Shown here: piece after piece, positions 51,291 to 60,934 of the stretch
How the letters are laid out: every line of letters starts with the position of its first letter
How positions within the stretch are numbered: the first letter of the stretch is position 1
NCBI GenBank assembly: GCA_019454145.1
Contig: CP075366.1
Location: 1,219,564 to 1,283,563, forward strand
Direction: 5' to 3'
Origin: Fimbriimonadaceae bacterium
GTDB lineage: Bacteria > Armatimonadota > Fimbriimonadia > Fimbriimonadales > Fimbriimonadaceae
Length of the DNA stretch: 64,000 nt
Notes under the pieces: generated by a model
What the model was told of the DNA's origin: nothing
Seen by the model: only the letters and a program-made list of their open reading frames with translations
The model's database searches: none
Program-made: the position numbers and the translations under genes

Positions 51291-52010
51291 TTAGCGGTTG
51301 CGGATCGGTTCAGATTGAACTACGCTTTGGGGCGTAATGTTCGCCGCATGCTCACCCGATGCCAAAACAGGTTTGAAGAATCCAAACAAAGCGAGAATTC
51401 CCAACGCACTCACCAGAACAAATAGCCCTTGACTAAGTTTTGCCGTTTTCATTTGAGCGGATTCACTGATCGTGATGCCCCAACGAATGCAGAAATTCCA
51501 GATGCCGTAAGCAAAGTGGTAAGAACTTGCCAAGATTCCAAGAATGTAAATGAAGAGAACCAAGTAGGTTCCGCCGGGAGCTGCTAGCCGCTCGGCCCAA
51601 GTATCGTAGTAAATCTTGTCCGCACCTTGGATTTGCCCAAGGATTGATGTCGAAGCCATGTGGTAGGCCAAGAAGAAAAATGCGAATATCCCGCTCCATC
51701 GTTGAAGGGTGTAGTAGCGATTCTCTCGGAACTTCATTGCAGGTTTCGAGTAATTCCCTTCCGATCTGGAAATGATGAACAACCCATAAACCGCGTGAAA
51801 GATTAACGCTGGCCAAACCACACCAAACTTCAAAAAGTACAGCAGGTGCTTGGGCATCCCTTCAAAAAACTGGATGACTCCGTTAAATTTTTCTGGCCCA
51901 GCAAGTGAAAATGTATTGAGCGACAAATGTTGGAGCAAATAAAATCCAGTCGGAATAACCCCGGTGAGGGAGTGCAACTTGTGCCAGAAATAATTCTCGC
52001 GTCCAGCCAT
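51291..52010 (-). CDS. sdhC: Succinate dehydrogenase cytochrome b558 subunit (SdhC)
   Basis: About 239 residues with five helices. The Bacillus-type b558 pattern is seen: FWHKLHSLTGVIPTGFYLLQHLSLNTF with axial-haem histidines, HAVYGLFIISRSEGNYSK, YYTLQRWSGIFAFFFLAYHM, and YHFAYGIWNFCIRWGITIS. It anchors the flavoprotein and iron-sulfur subunits and passes electrons to quinone. No sdhA or sdhB follows on the minus strand; the gene stands alone. ATG 52010 has GGGA 8 bases upstream; ATG 52028 is possible. Confidence 0.9.
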   Translation of the reverse strand: MAGRENYFWHKLHSLTGVIPTGFYLLQHLSLNTFSLAGPEKFNGVIQFFEGMPKHLLYFLKFGVVWPALIFHAVYGLFIISRSEGNYSKPAMKFRENRYYTLQRWSGIFAFFFLAYHMASTSILGQIQGADKIYYDTWAERLAAPGGTYLVLFIYILGILASSYHFAYGIWNFCIRWGITISESAQMKTAKLSQGLFVLVSALGILALFGFFKPVLASGEHAANITPQSVVQSEPIRNR

Positions 52011-52096
52011 AATGTCTATCCCGATCATACCTAGCCTGCGCCATTCAAGGCCCTGGCCTAACTTCTAACTTGGCTGGTAGATATGCTTGCGAATAG

Positions 52097-53404
<1,308 letters not shown>

Positions 53405-53608
53405 AGATTTCATAAAGCTTTGGGGCAGATAGGCAAGATTCCGCTCTTTTTGCCCCTAAATTTAACACTATTTGAACCTGAAACCCAGTAAAGGTACTAG
53501 TTCGCAGTAATAGCCAGGAACCTAACGACATTTTGAAGCACTAACACTATATACTGGGAAGTGTTCGGATACGTGTGGTATTCGACAGCTCTTTGCAGAG
53601 GAAAAAAT

Positions 53609-54265
53609 ATGCGCAAATTCATTTTATTGGCCTTAGCGATCACAGGGTCAGCGGCTCATGCCTTAATGATTGATGATTTCAGTACTGGAAACATCAATGA
53701 TGTGATCTCAACTGGGAACAACGTTTTGGTGACGGCGGCGGGCGTTCCCGGCGGATTCCGCTACACCAACAATATTATTGATGCGAATCCGCTCAACCGA
53801 AGCCACAGCGTGATTGTCACGAATGGTGTTTTCGTTTCGGACTCCCAAACATTGGTGGATGCTCAAGCTTGGGTCGGCTATGGTGCAGATGCGAACAGCC
53901 AATTTACAAACTTCTTAAACCTCGATCTTTCTGGTCAAGATCGCTTCAGATTCACATTTGCATCAAACGATCTGCCCGCAACTCTTCAGATGCAGGTTTT
54001 CAATTCGGTAACTGGATCCGTGCTATCCAGCTTCTACAACATTGCACCAAACATGATTTTGACCAATCAAACCATTGAAATCATGTTCTCTGACTTTGGC
54101 GGATTCAATTTTGCTGACGTTGATGGAATCGCCTTTTTCATTGACACTACGCCTAGCGGTGACGTCGTACTTGATTCTTTTGAAGCGGTTCCAGAACCAG
54201 CTTCCATGGTTGCCCTCGGTCTTGGAGTGGCCGCACTTGCTGCTCGCAAAAAGCACAAGGCGTAA
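53609..54265 (+). CDS. PEP-CTERM protein (paralog 1)
   Basis: 218 residues. Signal peptide (FILLALAITGSAAHA), then MIDDFSTGNINDVIS, a beta-rich domain with FGGFNFADVDGIAFFID and VLDSFEAVPEPASM, where PEP-CTERM begins, followed by a hydrophobic helix and the basic tail AARKKHKA. An exosortase (28227-29180) would process it. AGAGGAAA lies upstream of ATG 53609. The domain matches the next gene, so the two are a tandem duplication; function on the surface unknown. Confidence 0.9.
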   Translation: MRKFILLALAITGSAAHALMIDDFSTGNINDVISTGNNVLVTAAGVPGGFRYTNNIIDANPLNRSHSVIVTNGVFVSDSQTLVDAQAWVGYGADANSQFTNFLNLDLSGQDRFRFTFASNDLPATLQMQVFNSVTGSVLSSFYNIAPNMILTNQTIEIMFSDFGGFNFADVDGIAFFIDTTPSGDVVLDSFEAVPEPASMVALGLGVAALAARKKHKA

Positions 54266-54283
54266 TTGATTTTGGAGAGAAAA

Positions 54284-54955
54284 ATGAAAACTTACTTAAA
54301 TGCCATTTTGTTCACTGGTGCAGTAATCGCTGCTTCGTCTGCAAACGCTTATGTGCTGATTGATGATTTCTCATCGGGTGCATTTAGCGGTTCGATTACT
54401 TCAGGCACTCAATTCTTCAACTCAACCGGAACGATGATTGGCGGCGACCGGGTTGCAGCTCTCAACGTTCAATCAAACGCATTTGGACTATCCATCAGCG
54501 TTGATGCTGGGGCTGGAGTTCTCACTTTAAACTCCCAATCCGGGGTTGATGGAAGAGCTCAAATCGGTTACGGATTCGACTACGTTGATCCTAACACTGT
54601 CGCCAACTCCGATTTGAACCTTGATCTTTCAGGAGAATCCGCATTTAATCTCAATCTCCTTTCCCGGGATGGGGATACGATGGTAACCGTGTTCGTAGTT
54701 GGAAGTTCAGGAACGGTTAGTTCTTCGCAAACCCTGCTGGGTAGTTCAATCAACACTCCAGAAGTGGTGACTTTTAACTTCGCGAGTTTTGGTGCATTCA
54801 ACTTTGCTGATGTAGATCAAGTTTTCTTTGAAATTGATACCAGTAACACCGGCGACATTGCGGTTGATTCATTCGAAGCGGTACCCGAACCAGCCACTAT
54901 GGCTGTCCTTGCTGGAGCTGCTGCGCTCGCTGCAAGCCGCAAGCGCAAGAAATAA
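54284..54955 (+). CDS. PEP-CTERM protein (paralog 2)
   Basis: 223 residues. Signal peptide (AILFTGAVIAASSANA), then LIDDFSSGAFSGSI, FGAFNFADVDQVFFEID and AVDSFEAVPEPATM followed by a hydrophobic stretch and tail ASRKRKK. GGAGA 5 bases before the ATG. Starts 18 bases after the first paralog's stop region, same operon. The shared IDDFS-x-G and FNFADVD motifs mark a common ancestor. Confidence 0.9.
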   Translation: MKTYLNAILFTGAVIAASSANAYVLIDDFSSGAFSGSITSGTQFFNSTGTMIGGDRVAALNVQSNAFGLSISVDAGAGVLTLNSQSGVDGRAQIGYGFDYVDPNTVANSDLNLDLSGESAFNLNLLSRDGDTMVTVFVVGSSGTVSSSQTLLGSSINTPEVVTFNFASFGAFNFADVDQVFFEIDTSNTGDIAVDSFEAVPEPATMAVLAGAAALAASRKRKK

Positions 54956-55000
54956 TAATCAAACCCACTACGCGGAGTGCGCATACTCCGCAACTCCTTT

Positions 55001-55034
55001 AGGACGACCTGCACGATGGTTGTCCTAATTTTTT
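55001..55034 (+). terminator. Rho-independent terminator of the PEP-CTERM operon
   Basis: AGGACGACC and GGTTGTCCT (9 bp, one G-T pair) enclose 8 bases, followed by AATTTTTT. Confidence 0.85.
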
Positions 55035-55044
55035 AAGTCAGACC

Positions 55045-55081
55045 TAAAAAAGTGGCGACCTCTTCCAAGAGGTCGCCACTT
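55045..55081 (-). terminator. Rho-independent terminator of the DinB gene
   Basis: A 15-bp perfect stem (AAGTGGCGACCTCTT and complement) with a tight CC loop; on the minus strand it is followed by TTTTTAGG. It faces the preceding plus-strand terminator. Confidence 0.92.
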
Positions 55082-55095
55082 AGAGTTCTACTTAC

Positions 55096-55569
55096 TTAGA
55101 TGATCGTTGCAACTTCAGTTGCCAAATAGCTGGAAAGTTGCTCCAAGTGTTCCATGTCGTGCATCAGCACAAACTGGACAAATTCGCGGATCGTGTATTC
55201 CGCTCCGTCTGGTCGCTTCATCGTTTTTGACCAATCGTCAGCAGTGAACCCATCCAAATAATCCATCGTCATACGGCGGCGAGATTCATATACTTCTGCT
55301 TCGTGGAACACTTCTTTATCGCCAAAATGATGCTCAGACGCCCGCGCATCTGGTTCGTAAAATGGAACTTCGCGCCCAGGCTTATCATGGGCAACACGGA
55401 TCCGATCTAGGACAGTTTGTTCGTAATCTGCAAGGTGGGCTACTACTTCCCTTGCAGTAAATCGGTCGGAATCCACTCGATCATCAATTCGATCATGTGG
55501 GAATACGCGGAGAATTCGCTCGATCACCTTTGGTGCCGCGCTCAAAGACCTGTGAAGTGCTTCGTCCAT
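55096..55569 (-). CDS. DinB-like four-helix metal-binding protein
   Basis: 157 residues. HLADYEQTVLDRIR carries one histidine and FVLMHDMEHLEQLSSYL two more, the three-His metal site of the DinB/YfiT superfamily. Members include thiol transferases with bacillithiol or mycothiol and unassigned proteins. TAACCT ends 6 bases before the ATG and no ribosome site is present. Function unknown beyond family. Confidence 0.85.
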   Translation of the reverse strand: MDEALHRSLSAAPKVIERILRVFPHDRIDDRVDSDRFTAREVVAHLADYEQTVLDRIRVAHDKPGREVPFYEPDARASEHHFGDKEVFHEAEVYESRRRMTMDYLDGFTADDWSKTMKRPDGAEYTIREFVQFVLMHDMEHLEQLSSYLATEVATII

Positions 55570-55575
55570 AGTTCT

Positions 55576-55581
55576 AGGTTA
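55576..55581 (-). promoter_or_regulatory. -10 element TAACCT, possibly leaderless
   Basis: The same TAACCT hexamer at the same 6-base distance as in the thiolase promoter, on the minus strand. Confidence 0.45.
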
Positions 55582-55730
55582 CACAGTCGGCGAGCTATTA
55601 AGAAGACTTGATACCAGTTTTTTTAAAAATTCCTCTTTTCTTTATGAGTTATTCGCGCTTGGCCCATGGAGAGCACACTCAGCCACCATTAATCGTAGCT
55701 AAAATGGAGATGTTAAGCAGAGAAGTAACC

Positions 55731-56336
55731 ATGGAACCAAAACTCGTTACCGTCCCCGAAGCCATTCCCGTCAAAGTTTATTCTTCCGAGAAAGTGGGCA
55801 TTTCTAAAGCGACCCACGATGCTCACCTCGGCCTGTGGAAAGGTTATGCAAACAAAACCAATGAAATTCGCAAAGCACTCCACGAAATAGATACTGATCC
55901 AAGCAAAGCGAACCAGATATACAGCCAAATGCGCGCACTCAAAGTGAACTACGCTTTTGCATACGGTGGATTTATCAATCACACGGTTTACTTCGATACG
56001 ATGGGTGGTGATGGTGGAACCGCTAGTGGCGACGTGGCTACTCTCATCAAAGACGCCTATGGCAGTTTTGAGCATTGGGAAGCCGATTGGAAATCAACTG
56101 GTATGGCTGGTCGAGGATGGGTTTTCCTTGGCTACGACCATGACGAGCAGCGAGTCCACACCTACATTGGTGACGCACAAGATACATTCCCAACCTGGAA
56201 CCACACGTTGCTGTTGGCGATGGACGTGTACGAACACGCATACTTCCTCGATTTCCAAGCCGCACGCATGAAGTATATCGAAGCCTACATGCAATGCATT
56301 GACTGGAACGCAGTTAACGCCAGATTGCCGAAGTAA
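55731..56336 (+). CDS. Fe/Mn superoxide dismutase
   Basis: 201 residues from ATG 55731. The four metal ligands are recognisable: His in ISKATHDAHLGLWKGY, His in GGFINHTVYFD, and Asp and His in LLAMDVYEHAYFLDFQ. The usual Trp of DVWEHAYY is Tyr, and the N-terminal ligand motif diverges, so it is a distant SOD subgroup; metal preference cannot be read. Cytosolic as started here; earlier starts at 55608-55704 would add a hydrophobic leader. Followed by a strong terminator. Confidence 0.88.
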   Translation: MEPKLVTVPEAIPVKVYSSEKVGISKATHDAHLGLWKGYANKTNEIRKALHEIDTDPSKANQIYSQMRALKVNYAFAYGGFINHTVYFDTMGGDGGTASGDVATLIKDAYGSFEHWEADWKSTGMAGRGWVFLGYDHDEQRVHTYIGDAQDTFPTWNHTLLLAMDVYEHAYFLDFQAARMKYIEAYMQCIDWNAVNARLPK

Positions 56337-56350
56337 TTTCTGACCTCTTG

Positions 56351-56391
56351 AAAATCCCTGCTTGATCACGAGCAGGGATTTTTTGTTTTTT
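56351..56391 (+). terminator. Rho-independent terminator after the SOD gene
   Basis: AAAATCCCTGCT and AGCAGGGATTTT (12 bp), 8-base loop, then TTGTTTTTT. Confidence 0.95.
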
Positions 56392-56439
56392 GAATGAAGA
56401 ATTCTTGAATACAATCAGTTACTACTATTACAAGGGCAA

Positions 56440-56931
56440 ATGACTAATCAATTTTCGCTCCGACATACGCAAGTCTTAGATAGAGCCGCAATCCTTGAAG
56501 TCTATCGCGCGGAATCGTTCCGTCTCGCACTGCGGATAACAGGAAACCCCACCGTAGCGGAAGACGTAGTTCAAATCGCATTTCTCCGCCTGCTGCAGGC
56601 TCCAGAGCTGCCGATAGTTCTTCCTGAACTCATTAAGTATGTGCGGCGCACGGTTACAAACTGCTCAATTGATTTTTTGAATAGGCAGCGTCCCCAAGTT
56701 GAACTCTCAGAAAGCCTTCCGAACACGGAAAATCCGGTTTTAGACTTTGAAGTCAGGCAGGCACTGAGCCAGCTATCAGTTGAGCACCAGGCGATTCTTG
56801 CGCTTGCTCACGGCGAAGGCTATTCCTACCGAGAAATCGCCGAAACGCTCGATATTCCTATCGGAACCGTGGGCAGTCGGTTAAACCATGCTCGCGCTGA
56901 ATTTAAAAAGATTTGGGAGGCAGGTGAATGA
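56440..56931 (+). CDS. ECF-family RNA polymerase sigma factor
   Basis: 163 residues. Region 2 is ILEVYRAESFRLALRITGNPTVAEDVVQIAFLRLLQAP and region 4 ALSQLSVEHQAILALAHGEGYSYREIAETLDIPIGTVGSRLNHARAEF with its helix-turn-helix, joined by a short linker as in ECF sigmas. AGGG precedes ATG 56440. It overlaps a small ORF by 4 bases (ATGA) and heads a unit ending in msrB, downstream of the SOD gene. Its signal is probably envelope or oxidative stress (inferred). Confidence 0.92.
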   Translation: MTNQFSLRHTQVLDRAAILEVYRAESFRLALRITGNPTVAEDVVQIAFLRLLQAPELPIVLPELIKYVRRTVTNCSIDFLNRQRPQVELSESLPNTENPVLDFEVRQALSQLSVEHQAILALAHGEGYSYREIAETLDIPIGTVGSRLNHARAEFKKIWEAGE

Positions 56932-57089
56932 AGAACCGTGACATCAACCGCCTGTTAACCGATCACTATGATCGATTGATTTACCCACCTCAACCGTTGA
57001 AATCTGAAAAAACACGGTCGAAGATCATGGCTCTGTTTGCACGCAAACAGTTGACGGTGCCTGCTCACAAGGCGGAAATCAAACCCTAA
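56928..57089 (+). CDS. 53-residue small protein, coupled to the ECF sigma gene
   Basis: A short ORF starting MKNRDINRLLTDHYDR and ending KAEIKP, start ATG in ATGA overlap with the sigma stop, 12 bases before the next gene. Basic, no membrane segment, no known family. The position immediately after an ECF sigma is where anti-sigma factors usually sit, so a tiny anti-sigma or a remnant of one is possible. Real translation is suggested by the exact coupling but not proven. Confidence 0.5.
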   Translation: MKNRDINRLLTDHYDRLIYPPQPLKSEKTRSKIMALFARKQLTVPAHKAEIKP

Positions 57090-57101
57090 CGGAAATCCAC
57101 C

Positions 57102-58811
57102 ATGGAATCTCTTAAACCCCTCAAAATCATCGGGGGCCTAGCCCTCCTGTGTCTTTTTATTCTGCTGGGCACACCAGATGGAAGGCTCAATGCAATGGCG
57201 ACTTATCGGATAGTTGGGCGCATAGACACTCAGCCAGTCGGCGAATACGCCCCTTTTATAAAAACGTATCGCAACACGTATCAAACATACAACCGATCCA
57301 CAATCGAAGTCTTTGAAGCGAGGATACGAACGGCCGAGGCCGCAATCAATTCTTCAAGCATCACGGCTAAAGCAATGGCATGCCGCATTATTTCAATCCC
57401 GGGAACTAGACAAGATCTAAAACCTGACGAAGAACAAGCTTATCAAAAGCTTCTCGGGATAGCGAGGGAGCTAGCATCCCAAGGCATAAAAGCCGAGCCA
57501 AATAATTGCTTTTGGGCTCTCCAGTTAGCCGTTTTCTCTTCGGATAGCGAAAATGCCGCCCGATATTTGGAGCAAGCAAGCAAATGTACTTACTATAGTG
57601 ACTATGCTTGGGAAGAGAATACGCTCATCCAAAAAGCCTCTCCCTATCAGTTATCTTCTTACGAGCAAGTTCAGGGTGCTGCCGTTATCCTCTTTCCTCA
57701 TTTAACATACTATCGGACTACATGTTCAGCTTATATTGGCAATGGAAGCCTTGAAAATACAATTCGACAAAGGCTGATTGTAATTCAAATTGGAAAAATA
57801 ATGTCTACGACGGCAAATGTTTACATTCCCGTCCTAGTTGGTAAGTCTTTGATCGTCAGTGCTCTGAACAAGCAGGATGCAGAATCCTCTGCCAAGCAAA
57901 AATATAGCCTTGATGCACTTGAAGCCGCATGCGCTCATGCAGGAATTGATTCAAGCGGCGCCTTTAAGGCAGCTGTTGATATGCAAAGGGAGATTAAGGA
58001 AGTAAATTTCCCACGATTTGAAGGCTGGTCGATAATTGAGCGATTTGGCCCGGGCTTGATCGTGCTACCATTCCTTGCCGCAATCTTACTGCTCACTGTG
58101 CCTTTGCTCATATTGGGCACGCAAAAAGTAGCAGACCGCCCCTGGTTAAGGCCAGTTCGATACTTGGCGGTACTGCCCTTGTCCCTCTGCTTTATCAATA
58201 GCAGCACCAGTCAGTCATTCCATACTGGAATTATCGCAATTATCTTTCTTGTGAGTTTGCCTCTCGCTTATTTTGCCTTTACAGAGCGATTTATTCCGGT
58301 GATCCACTTAACGACAGTTGCTATTGCTTTTCAAAGTAACTATCGTGGGGAGAATTTTGATAGTTTTGTTTTTGAAACAGGATGCATTGCGGTCATGACG
58401 CTTGCCGCCTGGGCCAAAAACCGTGCGCCTGAAAAGCGTTTGAGCAAAGTGCTCTCATATATATTGCTTCTCTCAGCTTCCGCCGCAATCGTTTTTGGAA
58501 TCGCTACAAACTTAGGATCCAGTCGGCTCTTTGATGGCGTCCACCTCATCTTGATACTGTTGGCATTTATTGGCATTACAGATTCGGATAAAATGACTGC
58601 CCGCCGCCAAGCCAACCTATTTGCCGCATTGGGCCTTGCCTTTCTGGCAGCAAGTTCTATTTTTAGCCTACAGGTGAGCGAAAAAATTCGACGGACACTT
58701 CCTGAAGAACAGGCATTCATACGCAGTCAACAACAAATGAACGAGAGATATTTTTCTAGTGCCATTAACGCAACAAACCCTCATGAATCCGACGTAAAAC
58801 CAAGCAAATGA
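57102..58811 (+). CDS. Large multipass membrane protein, unknown
   Basis: 569 residues. One helix at ~8-25, an outer region of ~285 residues (~26-310; NSSSITAKAMACRIISIP, KLLGIARELASQGIKAEPNNCFWALQLAVF looks TPR-like), then about seven to eight helices (FLAAILLLTVPLLILG, GIIAIIFLVSLPLAYFAF, HLILILLAFIGIT, NLFAALGLAFLAASSIFSL). A sensor for the coupled ECF sigma is possible. No family recognised. Co-translated with msrB (ATGA overlap). Confidence 0.75.
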   Translation: MESLKPLKIIGGLALLCLFILLGTPDGRLNAMATYRIVGRIDTQPVGEYAPFIKTYRNTYQTYNRSTIEVFEARIRTAEAAINSSSITAKAMACRIISIPGTRQDLKPDEEQAYQKLLGIARELASQGIKAEPNNCFWALQLAVFSSDSENAARYLEQASKCTYYSDYAWEENTLIQKASPYQLSSYEQVQGAAVILFPHLTYYRTTCSAYIGNGSLENTIRQRLIVIQIGKIMSTTANVYIPVLVGKSLIVSALNKQDAESSAKQKYSLDALEAACAHAGIDSSGAFKAAVDMQREIKEVNFPRFEGWSIIERFGPGLIVLPFLAAILLLTVPLLILGTQKVADRPWLRPVRYLAVLPLSLCFINSSTSQSFHTGIIAIIFLVSLPLAYFAFTERFIPVIHLTTVAIAFQSNYRGENFDSFVFETGCIAVMTLAAWAKNRAPEKRLSKVLSYILLLSASAAIVFGIATNLGSSRLFDGVHLILILLAFIGITDSDKMTARRQANLFAALGLAFLAASSIFSLQVSEKIRRTLPEEQAFIRSQQQMNERYFSSAINATNPHESDVKPSK

Positions 58812-59218
58812 GCGACAAATACAACGTCGAAAAATCGGAAGCCGAATGGAAAGCTCAGCTCACTGAAGACGAATACCACGTCCTCCGCGAGCACGGCACC
58901 GAGCGTGCGTTCACCGGCGAGTATTGGGATTTTAAAGGCGAAGGTGAATATCGGTGCAAAGCTTGTAACGCGCTCCTGTTTGATAGCACTACTAAGTTCG
59001 ATTCAGGGTGTGGTTGGCCAAGCTTCTTTCGCGCCCATCACGATACCATCGAATACGTTGGCGATACTTCTTACGGCATGCACAGAATCGAAGTGCTCTG
59101 CAAAAACTGTGGCTCTCACCTTGGGCACGTATTTGAAGATGCTCCTCAAACCCCAACGGGCAAACGATATTGCATCAACAGTGTGAGTATCACCTTTAAA
59201 GATAAAGAAGCAACATAA
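58808..59218 (+). CDS. msrB: Peptide methionine-R-sulfoxide reductase
   Basis: 136 residues. Zinc cysteines in YRCKACNALLF and VLCKNCGSHLGHVFEDAP, GCGWPSFF and the catalytic cysteine in GKRYCINSVSITF. No signal peptide, so cytoplasmic. It reduces methionine-R-sulfoxide in proteins. Last gene of the ECF sigma unit and followed by a terminator. Confidence 0.96.
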   Translation: MSDKYNVEKSEAEWKAQLTEDEYHVLREHGTERAFTGEYWDFKGEGEYRCKACNALLFDSTTKFDSGCGWPSFFRAHHDTIEYVGDTSYGMHRIEVLCKNCGSHLGHVFEDAPQTPTGKRYCINSVSITFKDKEAT

Positions 59219-59246
59219 AAAACGGCCCTGAAGAAAGGGCCGTTTT
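59219..59246. terminator. Terminator after msrB
   Basis: AACGGCCCT and AGGGCCGTT (9 bp, 6-base loop) with a short T-run (TTTT) on plus and A-run on the other side, so it may act both ways for the convergent gene. Confidence 0.85.
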
Positions 59247-59273
59247 GGATTTGAGGATTGAGCTTTCGTAATT

Positions 59274-59765
59274 CTATTTCTTCGGGTTGATTTTCACCAT
59301 TCGCTTGATGAGTTCTTGAGCCGACGGCTCGCTAACCAATCCACCGACAAAAGCGATATCGTTGGTGCCACGCCTAGCCACTGCGTATGTATCTTGCTTA
59401 CTCACAGAGGCTTCAAATAGATTTGAGTTAGTCAGCCAATTCATATGCTTTTTGAGATCAACTGAACTCGTTGTCTTCGATTGATAGATGTCAAAAGCCG
59501 TGGAAGTGGATTTGTTGACAAACCGCATTCGGACAGCTTTGCGGGTTTCTAATCCAGGCAAGGAGGATGACTTCGGCGCATCAACAATTTCAATAGCCTT
59601 AAGAGCAAACCCTCGCGCCGTATTGTCGGGCGCATACAAGGGATGCCCAAGCATAGTAGCAACATCCTGAATGGTTGAAAACTGAGATTCCGGGCCAGAA
59701 TCTCTTACATTGGAAACCCCATCTTGCGTGGCTCCAATTGCGGCGGCGGCGAGGAGAGCGATCAT
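59274..59765 (-). CDS. Exported protein of unknown function
   Basis: 163 residues from ATG 59765, beginning MIALLAAAAIGATQDG, a short signal-peptide-like stretch. The rest (TIQDVATMLGHPLYAPDNTARGFALKAIEI, RKAVRMRFVNKSTSTAFDIYQSK, AVARRGTNDIAFVGGL) is a small alpha/beta domain like those of anti-sigma or stress-exported proteins, unassigned. The start is weak: the frame extends to 59987 but through non-signal sequence and across the neighbouring gene. Confidence 0.6.
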   Translation of the reverse strand: MIALLAAAAIGATQDGVSNVRDSGPESQFSTIQDVATMLGHPLYAPDNTARGFALKAIEIVDAPKSSSLPGLETRKAVRMRFVNKSTSTAFDIYQSKTTSSVDLKKHMNWLTNSNLFEASVSKQDTYAVARRGTNDIAFVGGLVSEPSAQELIKRMVKINPKK

Positions 59766-59935
59766 GAACTTATGGAATTCATTAAGGTTGAAATCTAAAT
59801 TTACTCCACAAGTAATTTTGTGAGGGTGATTGAAAACAACTATAAATGCGGGTGGAGCATCCCTACTCCGTCCTCCGTTACCACCTGCCCTGGTGCGCCC
59901 GCACTTATTACTATAACGCCAAGCGGGGTGCCGCG

Positions 59936-60922
59936 TTACGATTTGGTCACAATGTCCCGGATGAGATCGCGGAATTCCCGGGCACAACGGTCTAGGCTGA
60001 GATAATCCTCGGCCCGAGTTTTCGCGGCGGCACCGAGAGTTTCGAGATAAACCGGAGCCGATAACATATCCATTGCGCGGTAGTAAGCATCGTCTTCCCC
60101 CTCAAAAAACTCCATGCTGACATCGGGCACTCCGAGTTCACGTAATGACGGAAGTTGTCGGGCCAAAACCGCTTTGCCAAGCGACATTGCCATCGCACCG
60201 CTCATTGAAAATCCCGCCCGTCTCGCCGGAACGATTACCAAATCTGCGGCTTGAAGGAAGTGCCATGGATCAAGTGTTTTGGGCATGACCCGTGAGTGCT
60301 GAAGCTTCGGCTCTCTACCAATCGGCAAGACTAAGCCCTCTAATCGAGGCACTTCTTCTTTCAGCATACCGATGATTTCGTCGAATGCATCTAAGCCGGA
60401 ATCGCCTACAGTTCTACCCATGCAAGCAACAATCCTCGCATCGTCGCGCAAGCCCAAGTCAGCCCTCACTGCTTGCTTGGTCGGCAGTCCTTGCGGAACC
60501 TTTAAACCGGGAATGACAACTTCAAGATTCACAGCGTCGGCTTCATCCAGAACTCGCTTAGTTGTACGGGAGCAACAGATTCCTGCGCGCGCGCTGGAAA
60601 GCCGGTCAATCAACTGCTGGTGAGTTGTGCGAGGTGTGTCGTACGCCACATAGGCCCACGGCTTTTTGAGATAAAACGCTTCCCCGCAAGCCCAAGCCGC
60701 CCGATAGCCAAACGGCATGATGATATCAAACCCCTTTGCAGCATCTCGAAGTTTTTTGCTAACTCCACGGTCTACTTGCCAGCCCGTTTTGTCTGGAATC
60801 CAGTCACTGACTTCATCAACAACCACTTCAATATCGAGTTCTTCCAGAGCTTCTGCAAGTTGACGGGCAAAAAATGCAGTTCCGCCTGCTGGTTGTCGCA
60901 GAACGAAAAGTGCTCGGATCAT
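59936..60922 (-). CDS. Glycosyltransferase-like protein (GT-B, family 4-like)
   Basis: 328 residues. IRALFVLRQPAGGTAFFARQLAEALEELDIEVVV, ARIVACMGRTVGDSGLDAFDEIIGMLKEEVPRLEGLVLP, LQAADLVIVPARRAGFSMSGAMAMSLGKAVLAR. The donor-side acidic pattern is changed (AGFSMSGAMAMSLG rather than E-x7-E), so it may be inactive or use a different donor. AGGAAA lies 5 bases upstream of ATG 60922; the moxR stop is 12 bases upstream, so the two are likely co-transcribed. Confidence 0.75.
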   Translation of the reverse strand: MIRALFVLRQPAGGTAFFARQLAEALEELDIEVVVDEVSDWIPDKTGWQVDRGVSKKLRDAAKGFDIIMPFGYRAAWACGEAFYLKKPWAYVAYDTPRTTHQQLIDRLSSARAGICCSRTTKRVLDEADAVNLEVVIPGLKVPQGLPTKQAVRADLGLRDDARIVACMGRTVGDSGLDAFDEIIGMLKEEVPRLEGLVLPIGREPKLQHSRVMPKTLDPWHFLQAADLVIVPARRAGFSMSGAMAMSLGKAVLARQLPSLRELGVPDVSMEFFEGEDDAYYRAMDMLSAPVYLETLGAAAKTRAEDYLSLDRCAREFRDLIRDIVTKS

Positions 60923-60934
60923 CGGATTTCCTAA

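Noticed and set aside
53421-53456. GGGGCA / TGCCCC inverted repeat after enolase
   Set aside because: Only 6-bp arms, a ~23-base loop and no T-run behind it; not good enough to call a terminator.
53460-53600. Sigma-54 promoter (TGGCAC-N5-TTGCA) before the PEP-CTERM pair
   Set aside because: Such promoters control PEP-CTERM genes in some bacteria, but no matching GG/GC pair was found here.
59766-59935. Possible gene or RNA in the gap before the glycosyltransferase
   Set aside because: Only weak stems (GTGCG/CGCAC, TAACGC/GCGTTA) and no open frame with a start signal; nothing supportable.
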